Origin: Rhodobacteraceae bacterium UBA3069
GTDB lineage: Bacteria; Pseudomonadota; Alphaproteobacteria; Rhodobacterales; Rhodobacteraceae
DNA: 49,911 bases
Assembly (NCBI GenBank): GCA_002366795.1
Contig: DFBX01000041.1
Span: 1 to 49,911 of the forward strand
Direction of reading: 5' to 3'
Every line of letters starts with the position of its first letter. Position 1 is the first letter of the stretch. Under the pieces are notes generated by a model that had not been told where the DNA came from, did no database searches, and saw only the letters and a list, made by a program, of their open reading frames with translations. This document shows positions 1-7,547 of this stretch, one piece after another. Position numbers and translations under genes: made by a program.

Positions 1-1
1 G

Positions 2-301
2 GAGCTCTACAAATCCCTGACTTGGGATCGTGGATCAGAGATGGCAGGGCACCGAAAGTTCACCATAGCCACAAAGATCGACGTCTATTTTTGTGACCCT
101 CAGTCTCCGTGGCAGCGCGGCAGTAACGAAAATACCAACCGCCTTCTCAGACAATACTTCCCCAAAGGCATTGATATATCCGGCTTCAGCCAAGCCAAAC
201 TCAGTGCCGTCGCACGCCAGCTCAACGAGCGCCCCAGAAAGACCTTGCAATATCATACACCGGCAGAGAAGTTTGAGGCCTGTGTTGCAGCGACCCGTTG
301 A
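2..301 (+). CDS. IS30-family transposase, C-terminal part (partial)
   Basis: The frame is open from the window edge to TGA at 299-301. The 99 residues match the end of the IS30-family DDE catalytic domain: WDRGSEMAGH near the start, then FCDPQSPWQRGSNENTN carrying the terminal catalytic Glu, then LRQYFPKGID and LNERPRKTLQYHTPAEKF. Family knowledge: IS30 transposases catalyse copy-out/paste-in transposition through a DDE site, and the coding region runs almost to the right end of the element. The N-terminal helix-turn-helix and first catalytic Asp lie outside the window. I could not identify the terminal inverted repeat with confidence. A truncated gene tail follows within ten bases, which suggests the element inserted into a gene. 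Confidence 0.9.
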   Translation, partial: ELYKSLTWDRGSEMAGHRKFTIATKIDVYFCDPQSPWQRGSNENTNRLLRQYFPKGIDISGFSQAKLSAVARQLNERPRKTLQYHTPAEKFEACVAATR

Positions 302-309
302 AACCACAT

Positions 310-456
310 GGCGAACTGGCCTTTACCGTGCGCCACGTTTGCATGTCCTTCACCGCCGATATGGTGGCAATGCAGGGCTATATGCCCAATGAAGCAGTCA
401 AAGTGCTGGCAGCCGCAGCGGGCGATTCCGCGGCGGTTGCGGCGGTGCCGGCCTGA
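310..456 (+). pseudogene. 3' remnant of a gene broken by the IS30 element
   Basis: Starting about 9 bases after the transposase stop, a frame without a start codon encodes GELAFTVRHVCMSFTADM, continues to MPNEAVKVLAAAAGD and ends at TGA 454-456, followed by a terminator. Its composition looks like normal coding sequence and the frame ends properly, so I read it as the 3' end of a gene whose 5' part lies beyond the insertion sequence or is lost. I do not recognise the family from about 49 residues. Alternatively it is an untranslated stretch that happens to be open. Confidence 0.4.
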
Positions 457-471
457 GCCACGGGATATATC

Positions 472-509
472 GAAAAAACAAAGGTCGGCCCCGAAGGCCG
501 CCCTTTTCG
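472..509. terminator. Bidirectional rho-independent terminator
   Basis: A GC-rich stem (GGTCGGCC with GGCCGCC, short loop CCGAA) is followed by TTTT on the plus strand. On the minus strand it is preceded by GAAAAAACAAAG, which reads as a T-tract when transcribed leftwards. It lies between the 3' ends of the gene remnant (plus) and the paaG-like gene (minus) and can serve both. Confidence 0.75.
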
Positions 510-538
510 TTTATCTTCAATCGCTCAGAAGCCCTGCC

Positions 539-1315
539 CTAGCGCCCTTCGAATTTCGCGTGGCGCTTTTCAAGAAAGGCCACGACGCCCTCCTGGAAAT
601 CGCGGGTCTTGCCGCAGACGCCTTGCAGCTTGCCCTCAAGGTTCAGCTGCTCTTCGATGGTGTTGTTGAAACTTTCGCGGATTGAGGTCTTGATATGCTT
701 GTATGCCTCGGTCGGGCCAGTCGCCAATTGCTTGGCACGGGCTTTCCAGACCGCTTCGAACTCGGCATCCGGGACGGCCTCCCAGATCAGGCCCCATTCA
801 TCGGCTTGCCGCGCGCTGATCTTGTCTGCGAACAGCGCCGCGCCCATGGCTTTGGCCATGCCCATGGTGCGGGTCATCCAATAGGTGCCGCCCGCATCCG
901 GGATCAGCCCAATACGCGAGAATGCCTGCATGAAATAGGCACTTTCGCAGGCGATCACCACATCCGCCGCAAGCGCAAGATTCGCCCCTGCCCCCGCCGC
1001 TGCGCCATTCACCGCGCAGATCGTGGGCACCGGGCAGTCATAGATCGCGCGGACCATCGGCCCGTATTCATCGCGCAGGGTGCGCTCCAGGTCCATGTTG
1101 GATGCGCTGCCGCCGTCGCTCAGATCTTGGCCGGAACAAAAGGCCCGCCCGTCGCCGGTGATGACCAGCACGCGCGCATCGCCGCCAGCCGCTTGTGCAG
1201 CATGGGCAATTTCCGCCCGCATCTGGCTGTTCAGCGCATTCATGACCGTCCCGCGGTCCAGCGTGATCGTGGCGACGCCATCGGTGACATCATACTTGAT
1301 CGTCTTGTATTCCAT
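539..1315 (-). CDS. paaG: Enoyl-CoA hydratase/isomerase, PaaG-like
   Basis: A 258-aa crotonase-fold protein of full family length. Visible features: oxyanion-hole segment AFCSGQDL (about 58-65), NGAAAGAGANLALAAD (103-118), and GLIPDAGGTYWM (136-147) with an Asp where classical hydratases have a Gly/Glu arrangement, as in PaaG. PaaG isomerises the ring-epoxide of phenylacetyl-CoA to the oxepin-CoA in aerobic phenylacetate catabolism. No other paa gene is visible here, so use on another acyl-CoA remains possible. It is the last gene of a minus-strand run, 72 bases after ccmH, and ends at a strong terminator. The start is ATG with GGAGGG-type sequence upstream. Confidence 0.8.
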   Translation of the reverse strand: MEYKTIKYDVTDGVATITLDRGTVMNALNSQMRAEIAHAAQAAGGDARVLVITGDGRAFCSGQDLSDGGSASNMDLERTLRDEYGPMVRAIYDCPVPTICAVNGAAAGAGANLALAADVVIACESAYFMQAFSRIGLIPDAGGTYWMTRTMGMAKAMGAALFADKISARQADEWGLIWEAVPDAEFEAVWKARAKQLATGPTEAYKHIKTSIRESFNNTIEEQLNLEGKLQGVCGKTRDFQEGVVAFLEKRHAKFEGR

Positions 1316-1387
1316 GCGGAAACCCTCCCTATCCTGCTTTGGGCAACCTTAGCCGTCCGCGTGGTAAGGAAAAGGGAAAACCCAGCG

Positions 1388-1846
1388 TCACCGCTCCAGA
1401 ATTTCGCTCAGCCGTTTTTGCTCTTCGGGGGAAAGGGCCGCCTCTTGCGGGGCGGTGGAGGTGCTGCGCCGGCGTAGGTAAAGCCCGGCCAGCACAAGCG
1501 CCGCGATCAGCATGGCCGGACCTGCGGCCCAAAGCAAGCGGTTCGCGCCCTTAGTTGTTGGGTTCAGCAACACGTATTCGCCGTAACGGTCCACGATAAA
1601 GGCGATCACTTCTTCGTTGTTGTCACCCGCCGTGATCCGTTCGCGCACCAGCAAGCGCAAATCCTTGGCAAGGCCAGCGTTGGATTCGTCGATGCTTTCG
1701 TTTCGGCAAACCAGGCAGCGCAACTCCTTGGATACTTCGCGGGCACGGGATTCGAGCACCGGGTCGGCCAGCATTTCATCAGGCTGCACCGCCATTGCGA
1801 ATGGGGCAGCAAGGATCAAGGACAAGATCAGGACAAGGCGTTTCAT
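1388..1846 (-). CDS. ccmH: Cytochrome c-type biogenesis protein CcmH
   Basis: A 152-aa protein with an N-terminal signal/anchor (MKRLVLILSLILAAPFAMA), the CcmH thiol-redox motif LRCLVC (Cys44 and Cys47), and one C-terminal membrane segment (about 104-123) before a charged tail. CcmH reduces or holds the apocytochrome c CxxCH cysteines in the periplasm and delivers the substrate to the CcmF haem lyase. Its ATG overlaps the ccmF stop (ATGA at 1843-1846), indicating translational coupling. Length and motif match the short alphaproteobacterial type, which lacks the CcmI fusion. Confidence 0.95.
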   Translation of the reverse strand: MKRLVLILSLILAAPFAMAVQPDEMLADPVLESRAREVSKELRCLVCRNESIDESNAGLAKDLRLLVRERITAGDNNEEVIAFIVDRYGEYVLLNPTTKGANRLLWAAGPAMLIAALVLAGLYLRRRSTSTAPQEAALSPEEQKRLSEILER

Positions 1847-3810
1847 TCCGCGGGAACCCCTTGCATCGCTGCCTTGCGCGCACCGGCGGCCACACGGTAA
1901 CGGCGATCAGACAGGCTCATCAAGCCGCCCAATGCCATCAGGATCGAACCACCCCAGATCCAGTTGGCCAGCGGTTTGTAATAGGTCCGGATCGCCCATC
2001 CGCCATCATCTTGCGGATCGCCGATCACGACATAGACATCGCGCAGAAACCCATTGTCGATGGCCGCCTCGGTCGTGGGCATGGCCGCCACGGGATAGAC
2101 CCGCTTTTCCGGGTAGAGGGTGGAAATATCGCGGCCATTCTTGGCAAGCAAAACCGTGCCCATTGTCGAGATATAGTTCGGCCCCTGCACACGCTGCACG
2201 TCCTGCAGCGTCACGGTAAAGCCGGACACCTCGATCGGTTCGCCCAGTTGCACCACGCGGTTGTCCTCGTGGTCCCACGCCATCATGGCAGCGATCCCGA
2301 TGAAGGTGATACCAAGCCCCGAATGGGCCATGGCCTTGCCCCAGTCGGCACGCGGCAGGCGTGTCAGGCGGGACAGGCGGCCCCCTTTGCGGCCCGTGCG
2401 CGACCAAACGTCAGTCATTGCGCCGAACACCAGCCAAGCGCCCAGCATCAGCCCGACGGGGCCAAGCGCCGAACGGCCGGTCTGCATGGCAAAGGCCAAC
2501 GCGCCAATGGCAAGCGCCAGCACCAGCGCCGGGATCAGCGGGCGGATCGCGCGTTTCAACGATGCGCGCTTCCATGGCATCATGGCACCGATCGGCAGGG
2601 CGATGGCCAGCACCACCATGAACGGGGTGAAGGCGCTGTTGAAAAACGGTGGCCCGACCGAAAGCTTGCGGTCCCAGAACATCTCGGCCAGCAGGGGCCA
2701 GATCGTGCCGATAAAGACAACGAAGGCGGACACGGCCAGCAGGATATTGTTCAGCACAAGCGCGCTTTCGCGACTGACAAGGGAAAAGACGCCCTTGGCC
2801 TGCATCGAGGATGCGCGGACCGAGAACAGTGTCAACGCGCCGCCCATGAACACGCCCAGAATGGCAAGGATGAAAACCCCGCGCTCAGGGTCATTGGCAA
2901 AAGCGTGGACCGACGTGATAACGCCCGAGCGCACGATGAACGTGCCGATCAGCGAGAAACCGAATGCCATGATAGCCAGCAGAATGGTCCAGCTTTTCAG
3001 GCTTTCGCGTTTTTCAACAACGATGGCGGAATGCAGCAGGGCTGCGGCGATCAGCCAAGGCATGAAGCTGGCATTTTCAACCGGATCCCAGAACCAGAAC
3101 CCGCCCCAGCCAAGTTCGTAATAGGCCCACCAAGACCCAAGCCCGATACCGACGGACAGGAACACCCAGGCGGCCAGCGTCCAAGGACGCACCCAGCGGC
3201 CCCAAGCGGCGTCAACGCGCCCCTCGATCAGTGCGGCAACCGCGAAGGAAAAGGTCATAGAAAGCCCGACATAGCCCAGGTACAGGAACGGCGGGTGGAA
3301 CGCCAAACCGGGGTCTTGCAGCAGCGGGTTCAGATCCTGACCGTCAAAGGGCGGCGTTGCCAGCCGCAAAAACGGGTTCGAGGTGAAGATGATAAAGGCA
3401 AAGAATGCCACGCCGATTGATGCTTGCACCGCCAGAACACGGGCGCGCAGGGTTGGCGGCAAGTTGCCCCCGAACCACGCGGCCATGGCCCCGAACAGGG
3501 CCAGAATCAGCAGCCACAACAGCATGGAGCCTTCGTGGTTCCCCCACACGCCGGATACCTTGTACAGCATCGGCTTGGCGGAATGCGAATTGGCCCAAAC
3601 CAGTTTCAGGCTGAAATCCGAGGTAACGAAAGCATAGGTCAGCGCCAAAAAGGACAGCGTCACCAGCAGGAATTGCGCCGTTGCAGCGGGTTCCGCCACG
3701 GCCATCCAGCCGGGCCATCGTTTATGGGCGCCGATCAGCGGCACGACCATCTGAACGATGGCGACAAGAAAGGCGAGGATGAGGGCGAAGTGACCGAGTT
3801 CTGTAATCAT
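1843..3810 (-). CDS. ccmF: Haem lyase subunit CcmF (cytochrome c biogenesis)
   Basis: A 655-aa polytopic membrane protein of the NrfE/CcmF family. Visible marks: GVWGNHEGSMLLW (about 87-99), HPPFLYLGY (172-180), and the tryptophan-rich WWD haem-handling domain GWGGFWFWDPVENASFMPW (about 234-252). With CcmH it attaches haem, handed over by CcmE, to apocytochrome c. I start at ATG 3808-3810 (MITELGHFALILAF), the canonical N-terminus, not at the in-frame ATG nine codons upstream. The gene is cut off from ccmE by an endolysin-holin pair and a terminator, so it should have its own promoter between 3811 and 3871. A 7-bp inverted repeat (ATATGCC/GGCATAT, 3820-3839) sits just upstream of the start. 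Confidence 0.95.
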   Translation of the reverse strand: MITELGHFALILAFLVAIVQMVVPLIGAHKRWPGWMAVAEPAATAQFLLVTLSFLALTYAFVTSDFSLKLVWANSHSAKPMLYKVSGVWGNHEGSMLLWLLILALFGAMAAWFGGNLPPTLRARVLAVQASIGVAFFAFIIFTSNPFLRLATPPFDGQDLNPLLQDPGLAFHPPFLYLGYVGLSMTFSFAVAALIEGRVDAAWGRWVRPWTLAAWVFLSVGIGLGSWWAYYELGWGGFWFWDPVENASFMPWLIAAALLHSAIVVEKRESLKSWTILLAIMAFGFSLIGTFIVRSGVITSVHAFANDPERGVFILAILGVFMGGALTLFSVRASSMQAKGVFSLVSRESALVLNNILLAVSAFVVFIGTIWPLLAEMFWDRKLSVGPPFFNSAFTPFMVVLAIALPIGAMMPWKRASLKRAIRPLIPALVLALAIGALAFAMQTGRSALGPVGLMLGAWLVFGAMTDVWSRTGRKGGRLSRLTRLPRADWGKAMAHSGLGITFIGIAAMMAWDHEDNRVVQLGEPIEVSGFTVTLQDVQRVQGPNYISTMGTVLLAKNGRDISTLYPEKRVYPVAAMPTTEAAIDNGFLRDVYVVIGDPQDDGGWAIRTYYKPLANWIWGGSILMALGGLMSLSDRRYRVAAGARKAAMQGVPAE

Positions 3811-3871
3811 GCCGGTGTTATATGCCGCAAAAGGCATATCGCCAATTCACATTCGCAACAGCAGGTCGGAT

Positions 3872-3907
3872 AAAAGGTCGCGCCTGTGCGAACAGCACGG
3901 GCGCGAC
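3872..3907 (-). terminator. Rho-independent terminator after the holin gene
   Basis: Read leftwards, an 8-bp perfect stem (GTCGCGCC/GGCGCGAC, 3900-3907 with 3877-3884) extends by four further pairs (GTGC/GCAC) around the loop and is followed by CTTTTATCC. It lies 12 bases after the holin stop and 62 bases before the ccmF start, so it should end the lysis-cassette transcript and insulate ccmF. Confidence 0.8.
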
Positions 3908-3918
3908 GGCTTGGCATT

Positions 3919-4503
3919 TTATCTTTCGTCCGCGCGCGAATCTATGGCCACGGGCGTTTGACTGCGCCAGTCGATCAACGCGGGGTTGGCGGGTGCCTTG
4001 CTGCGCTTGGGCACATGCGGCTTGCCGGGTGGCGCGGCCTGCATATCCTCAAGCTCGCGCAGGTTGCCGAGGACCGCGGGCACATGGGTCAGGGATTCGA
4101 CCACGCGGGTCTGGAATTCCTGTCCCTTGGCCTGATGCCGCGCCCCGAAATAAAATGACACGATCGCCCCCAACAGCCACCACAGCGGTTCCGGCACAAG
4201 GGCAATGCCCTGCATCCGCGCGGCAAACCAGACCGGATCGACCATGGCCGCGGTGAACAGGCCAAGCGTGCCAAGCGCCATGGCCGGGCGCGGCACACGG
4301 TTCAGCGCATCCATCAAGCGGTCGAACAGGCCGCGCCTTGGCACCATGAACTCCTGGCCGAACTGGGTCAGCGCCGCCTCGCGCAGCGCCGCCTCGCGCC
4401 CTGCCCCGGCTTCGGCGTTTTCACGGAAGACTTCGGCCGTTTCGCGGATCACGTTGCGCCCGCCGCCAAAAACAAGCGAAAAGACGCGCTCGATCAGCCC
4501 CAT
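3919..4503 (-). CDS. 3-TM holin of the gene transfer agent type
   Basis: A 194-aa protein. The mid-region RPAMALGTLGLFTAAMVDP (about 72-90) plus ALVPEPLWWLLGAIVSFYFG (101-120) is the hallmark of the GTA_holin_3TM family (Pfam PF11351, from memory). An amphipathic N-terminus rich in Ala and Glu precedes it, and a charged, proline-rich, probably cytoplasmic tail of about 70 residues follows. In Rhodobacter capsulatus a holin of this kind (rcc00556) and its endolysin lyse the few cells that release gene transfer agent particles. Its start overlaps the endolysin stop by 10 bases, so the two are one unit. The position between ccmE and ccmF is odd. No phage structural gene is nearby. Confidence 0.85.
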   Translation of the reverse strand: MGLIERVFSLVFGGGRNVIRETAEVFRENAEAGAGREAALREAALTQFGQEFMVPRRGLFDRLMDALNRVPRPAMALGTLGLFTAAMVDPVWFAARMQGIALVPEPLWWLLGAIVSFYFGARHQAKGQEFQTRVVESLTHVPAVLGNLRELEDMQAAPPGKPHVPKRSKAPANPALIDWRSQTPVAIDSRADER

Positions 4504-5105
4504 GCCGCCACCCTTGCGCGGAACTCCGCGCCCGACAGATGATAGCGCGGGCTGATGAACTCCTCGGCGCGTTTGATCCAGCCGCCCTTGCCGCCCTTGC
4601 GCGTGCGGGCATATTTGCGGCTGGCCGCGCGGCGGTCCGCCAAGCGGAAGTAATAGTTCCGGCGCGCGATTCCGTAGGCATCGGCCAGATGGTGCGGCGC
4701 AAGCGAGGCGGCGATCTGCGTCGCTTCGATGGTTTGCGGGCCGATCACCCCGTCCACCGCCACGCGCTGCCCCATGTCGCGCAACAGCTCTTGCAGGATC
4801 GTGACCGCGTTCGACCCCGCATTGACATACATATCGAAAACGGAGGCTTGCAACCCGTGCGGCAGCGCGTCGATGCGCGGTGCGCGAAAGTAGTGGTCGA
4901 TGAAAATGTCGATGGCTTGTTGCCGACTCAGCGCCTTGACATCGGCCACGTCAATATCGCCGTCACCGTCCAGATCCAGCCCAAGCCGCCGCATGGTGTG
5001 GATCGTCACGCCGTGGTTGGTCGCGCCGCCGGGATCGTCGGGATCGTTCACATAGCCGCCCTCGCGGGCGACGATATCTTCTGCGATTTGGAAAATGGTG
5101 GGCAT
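4494..5105 (-). CDS. GH108 endolysin with C-terminal PG-binding domain
   Basis: A 203-aa peptidoglycan hydrolase. The N-terminal GH108 signature REGGYVNDPDDPGGATNHGV (about 14-33) contains the catalytic Glu15. An EF-hand/dockerin-like acidic loop DLDGDGDIDVADV (44-56) is inserted early. The remainder, from DGVIGPQTIEA onward, is the PG_binding_3 type domain. No signal peptide is seen, so it needs a holin, and the holin gene follows with a 10-base overlap. The R. capsulatus GTA endolysin rcc00555 has this architecture by family knowledge. The ribosome site AAGGG lies inside the 3' arm of a long hairpin directly before the ATG. A prophage remnant is the alternative reading. Confidence 0.88.
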   Translation of the reverse strand: MPTIFQIAEDIVAREGGYVNDPDDPGGATNHGVTIHTMRRLGLDLDGDGDIDVADVKALSRQQAIDIFIDHYFRAPRIDALPHGLQASVFDMYVNAGSNAVTILQELLRDMGQRVAVDGVIGPQTIEATQIAASLAPHHLADAYGIARRNYYFRLADRRAASRKYARTRKGGKGGWIKRAEEFISPRYHLSGAEFRARVAAWG

Positions 5106-5150
5106 GATGTCACCCTTTGCTCGTTTGTTGACCTCACGAGCGAAGGTGAC
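5106..5150 (-). promoter_or_regulatory. 5' UTR hairpin covering the endolysin ribosome site
   Basis: Read leftwards, GTCACCTTCGCTCGT pairs with ACGAGCAAAGGGTGAC across an 11-base loop (six perfect outer pairs, six perfect inner pairs, a small internal mismatch). The 3' arm ends three bases before the ATG and contains the Shine-Dalgarno AAGGG. Inference: translation of the lytic enzyme is held off until the hairpin opens. Confidence 0.6.
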
Positions 5151-5161
5151 GGGATATGCTT

Positions 5162-5183
5162 AACGGGCGTAAACCGGCCCGTT
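5162..5183 (-). terminator. Hairpin after ccmE, weak terminator
   Basis: AACGGGC and GCCCGTT form a 7-bp perfect stem with an 8-base loop, 11 bases after the ccmE stop. No clear T-tract follows on the minus strand, so it may slow or process the transcript rather than end it. Confidence 0.4.
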
Positions 5184-5193
5184 CGGTCCCGGC

Positions 5194-5643
5194 TTAGCTA
5201 TCCGCGCCGGGCTCGACATAGACGCCCTGATCCTTCAGCGCGTCGATAACTTCCTTGGGCATGTAGCTTTCATCATGTTTGGCAAGGATTTCAGTCGCCT
5301 GAAACACGCCATTCACGTAAGATCCGGTGCCGACCATGCCTTGGTTTTCCTCGAACAGGTCGGGCAGGATGCCGGTGAAGGTCACGGGGATGGACGCGCC
5401 GCCATCTGTCACGTTGAAAGAGATCACCTCTCCCTGACCGCGCTTCAGCGTGCCTTCCTCGACCAGCCCGCCGATGCGGAAAACCTCTGTCGGGGCGGGC
5501 GGCTCGGCCATGACCTGGCTGGGCGCGCGGAAGAAATTGATCCCGTCCTGCATGGCATAGCCAATCAGCCCGGTCGCCAGAACCAAGGCAACTGCGGCAA
5601 GTGCGATCACCTGAATACGGCGCTTTTTCTTAAGGCCTCTCAT
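5194..5643 (-). CDS. ccmE: Haem chaperone CcmE
   Basis: A 149-aa protein with a short basic N-terminus (MRGLKKKRRIQ), one membrane anchor (about 9-30) and a periplasmic OB-fold. The haem-binding motif AKHDESYMP places the covalent haem ligand at His123 and the axial Tyr at 127. CcmE carries haem from the CcmABCD module to CcmF/CcmH. In many alphaproteobacteria ccmE, ccmF and ccmH are contiguous (cycJKL); here two lysis genes intervene. The ATG has GAGGAGGACC just upstream. ccmABC, ccmD and ccmI are not in this window. Confidence 0.95.
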   Translation of the reverse strand: MRGLKKKRRIQVIALAAVALVLATGLIGYAMQDGINFFRAPSQVMAEPPAPTEVFRIGGLVEEGTLKRGQGEVISFNVTDGGASIPVTFTGILPDLFEENQGMVGTGSYVNGVFQATEILAKHDESYMPKEVIDALKDQGVYVEPGADS

Positions 5644-5757
5644 CGGTCCTCCTCCGACTGTGACGAAAGCGGGCTGGCTGTCAGCCTCGTGGTCACTCTT
5701 CCAGGTAACATTTGCAGGGCAATGTGCAAGCCCCGCGCCCTGCTACTTTTTGTCCGC

Positions 5758-6570
5758 TCAGGCCGCGGTGAAATCAATCTTGCGGCGCAGGAACTGGGTT
5801 GCACTGTTCGATACCTTGTCCGGTTTGCCCGTGGTCAGGAACATCGAATCCGTGCCCTTGCCCATCATGCCGGAGTGGCGATCCAGATAATCGGCAAGGC
5901 TTTCGGCCACCAGGTTGGCTTGGCTGTAAACGGACACATCCCCACCAAGCGCCGCCTGAAAGGCATCCTGCATCAGCGGGTAATGGGTGCAGCCCAGAAT
6001 CGCCGCCTGCGGATGCGGCATCTTGCGCTTCAAAGCGTCCACATGCGACCGCACCAACGCTTCAGCCAGGATCATGTCGCCGTCTTCAATCGCATCCACC
6101 ACACCGCCGCAGGCCTGCGCTTCGACATCGACGCCGATGGCACGGAATGCCAGTTCGCGTTGAAAGGCACGGCTGGCCACGGTGGCGGGGGTGGCGAACA
6201 AGGCGACGTGTTTCACCGCCACTTCGCGCGGCGGGGAATTGTCGCCCCATTGCCGTTCGGTCAGCGCCTCGATCAGCGGCACGAAGACGCCAAGCACCCG
6301 TTTATCAGACGGAATCCACGATTCCTGCATCCGGCGCAAGGCGGCGGCACTGGCGGTGTTACAGGCCAGGATCACCAGATCGCACCCCTCGTCCCACATG
6401 CGCTGTACGGCGGCGGTAGTCAGGTTGTAGATGTCATCGGCATCGCGCACACCGTAGGGCGCATGGGCGCTGTCCGCGAAATAAACCAGCGGCAGGTCGG
6501 GCAACCGCTTATGCACCGCGTCAAGGACGGTCAGCCCGCCCAAACCACTGTCGAAAATACCTACTGTCAT
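5758..6570 (-). CDS. murI: Glutamate racemase MurI
   Basis: A 270-aa enzyme interconverting L- and D-glutamate for peptidoglycan synthesis. The N-terminus MTVGIFDSGLGGLTVLD is canonical. The two catalytic cysteines are Cys70 (LACNTAS) and Cys194 (LGCTHYPL). I start at ATG 6568-6570; a TTG six codons upstream is in frame but lies inside the end of the previous gene. It follows the acyltransferase gene by 14 bases, so the two are probably co-transcribed. Confidence 0.95.
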   Translation of the reverse strand: MTVGIFDSGLGGLTVLDAVHKRLPDLPLVYFADSAHAPYGVRDADDIYNLTTAAVQRMWDEGCDLVILACNTASAAALRRMQESWIPSDKRVLGVFVPLIEALTERQWGDNSPPREVAVKHVALFATPATVASRAFQRELAFRAIGVDVEAQACGGVVDAIEDGDMILAEALVRSHVDALKRKMPHPQAAILGCTHYPLMQDAFQAALGGDVSVYSQANLVAESLADYLDRHSGMMGKGTDSMFLTTGKPDKVSNSATQFLRRKIDFTAA

Positions 6571-6584
6571 GGGTTCCGCCCCGT

Positions 6585-7472
6585 TCAATCGCGCAATTTT
6601 TTGCGGTGTTTGTCCTCGAATTCATAGCCATAGCCCGCAAGCAAAGGCTTTGGCGACAGGTCATACGTCCGTTCGCGCAGGAAATCCATCATTGCTTTGG
6701 CATCATTGGCGCGGGCGGCGATTTCCGCCTGTGCGATGGGCTGGCCCACAACAATGCGTACCGGCGTGCCGACACGGGCGCGAAATTCTCGTATCAGCAA
6801 CCCCACGCGCAGGGTGTTGTGCATATGGCTGGCCAACTGGAACAGGCGGCTGGTGTGCCCGTCGAAAAAGATCGGCAACACGGTCGCGCCCGATTTCGCC
6901 ACCATCCGCGCCGTAAAATTGCGCCAGCCCGGATCCATCGGATGCGAAAACGGCGTGGCCGAGGTGGAGACCGTGCCGCCCGGAAAAATACCGATGGCAC
7001 CCCCCTGCACCAGATAGGCCAACGATTCCTTGCGGGTGGCAAGGTTCTGCGCCACGCCTTCGCGGGTCTCCTCGAAGGAAATCGGCAGGATCACCTTTTC
7101 AAGGTCTTCGGCCTTGCGGAACACGCGGTGTGCCAAGATGCGGAAATCGCCGCGCTGCTGCGACAGGATCTGCCCCATCATCAACCCATCGAGGATGCCA
7201 TAGGGGTGGTTCGACACCACGATCAGCGGGCCGGTTTCAGGAATATCATCAAGGCTGCCGCCGATCACCTCCAGCTTCAGGCGGTAGCGTTCCACCATCA
7301 CCTGCCAGAAATCACGCCCGCTGGCGACCTCGGCGTCATAGCCGCGCGCGCGCCGGATCAGCCCCAACCGACCGGTCGCGTTTTCCATGGCGCGGATCAA
7401 CGCTCTGCCGCTGCGGGTGGCGGCGGAATGGGCGTAACTGATATCTCTGGCGATGCGCGCCTTTCCGGTCAT
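6585..7472 (-). CDS. Lysophospholipid acyltransferase family protein
   Basis: A 295-aa PlsC-superfamily protein. The catalytic block is SNHPYGILDGL (His89, Asp95; the HxxxxxD spacing typical of the haemolysin-like branch). The acyl-donor/phosphate block is GIFPGGTVSTS (about 161-171). The likely role is acylation of a lysophospholipid or ornithine lipid intermediate at the cytoplasmic face of the inner membrane; the exact acceptor cannot be read from sequence. It is downstream of the ferredoxin oxidoreductase gene (75-base gap) and upstream of murI (14-base gap). Confidence 0.8.
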   Translation of the reverse strand: MTGKARIARDISYAHSAATRSGRALIRAMENATGRLGLIRRARGYDAEVASGRDFWQVMVERYRLKLEVIGGSLDDIPETGPLIVVSNHPYGILDGLMMGQILSQQRGDFRILAHRVFRKAEDLEKVILPISFEETREGVAQNLATRKESLAYLVQGGAIGIFPGGTVSTSATPFSHPMDPGWRNFTARMVAKSGATVLPIFFDGHTSRLFQLASHMHNTLRVGLLIREFRARVGTPVRIVVGQPIAQAEIAARANDAKAMMDFLRERTYDLSPKPLLAGYGYEFEDKHRKKLRD

Positions 7473-7547
7473 CTGGCTGCCTTTTGCGGACGCGGTCTGT
7501 AGTATCGTGGTTACGTGACTAAAGAATGACCGCGCCCGAGAAAAGCC

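Noticed and set aside
1795..3420. A 541-codon plus-strand frame opposite ccmF
   Set aside because: Shadow of ccmF with Gln/Arg/His-rich composition; no ribosome site or recognisable domain.
3820..3839. The ATATGCC/GGCATAT repeat as a terminator before ccmF
   Set aside because: The loop is AT-rich and no T-tract follows; the real terminator is at 3872-3907. It may be part of the ccmF leader.
5106..5193. A CtrA-type site (TTAA-N7-TTAA) controlling the lysis cassette
   Set aside because: Only one TTAA half-site (5160-5163) is present; the second half does not match.
5275..6627. A 450-codon plus-strand frame across ccmE and murI
   Set aside because: It spans two real genes and their spacer on the opposite strand, which a true gene would not do here.
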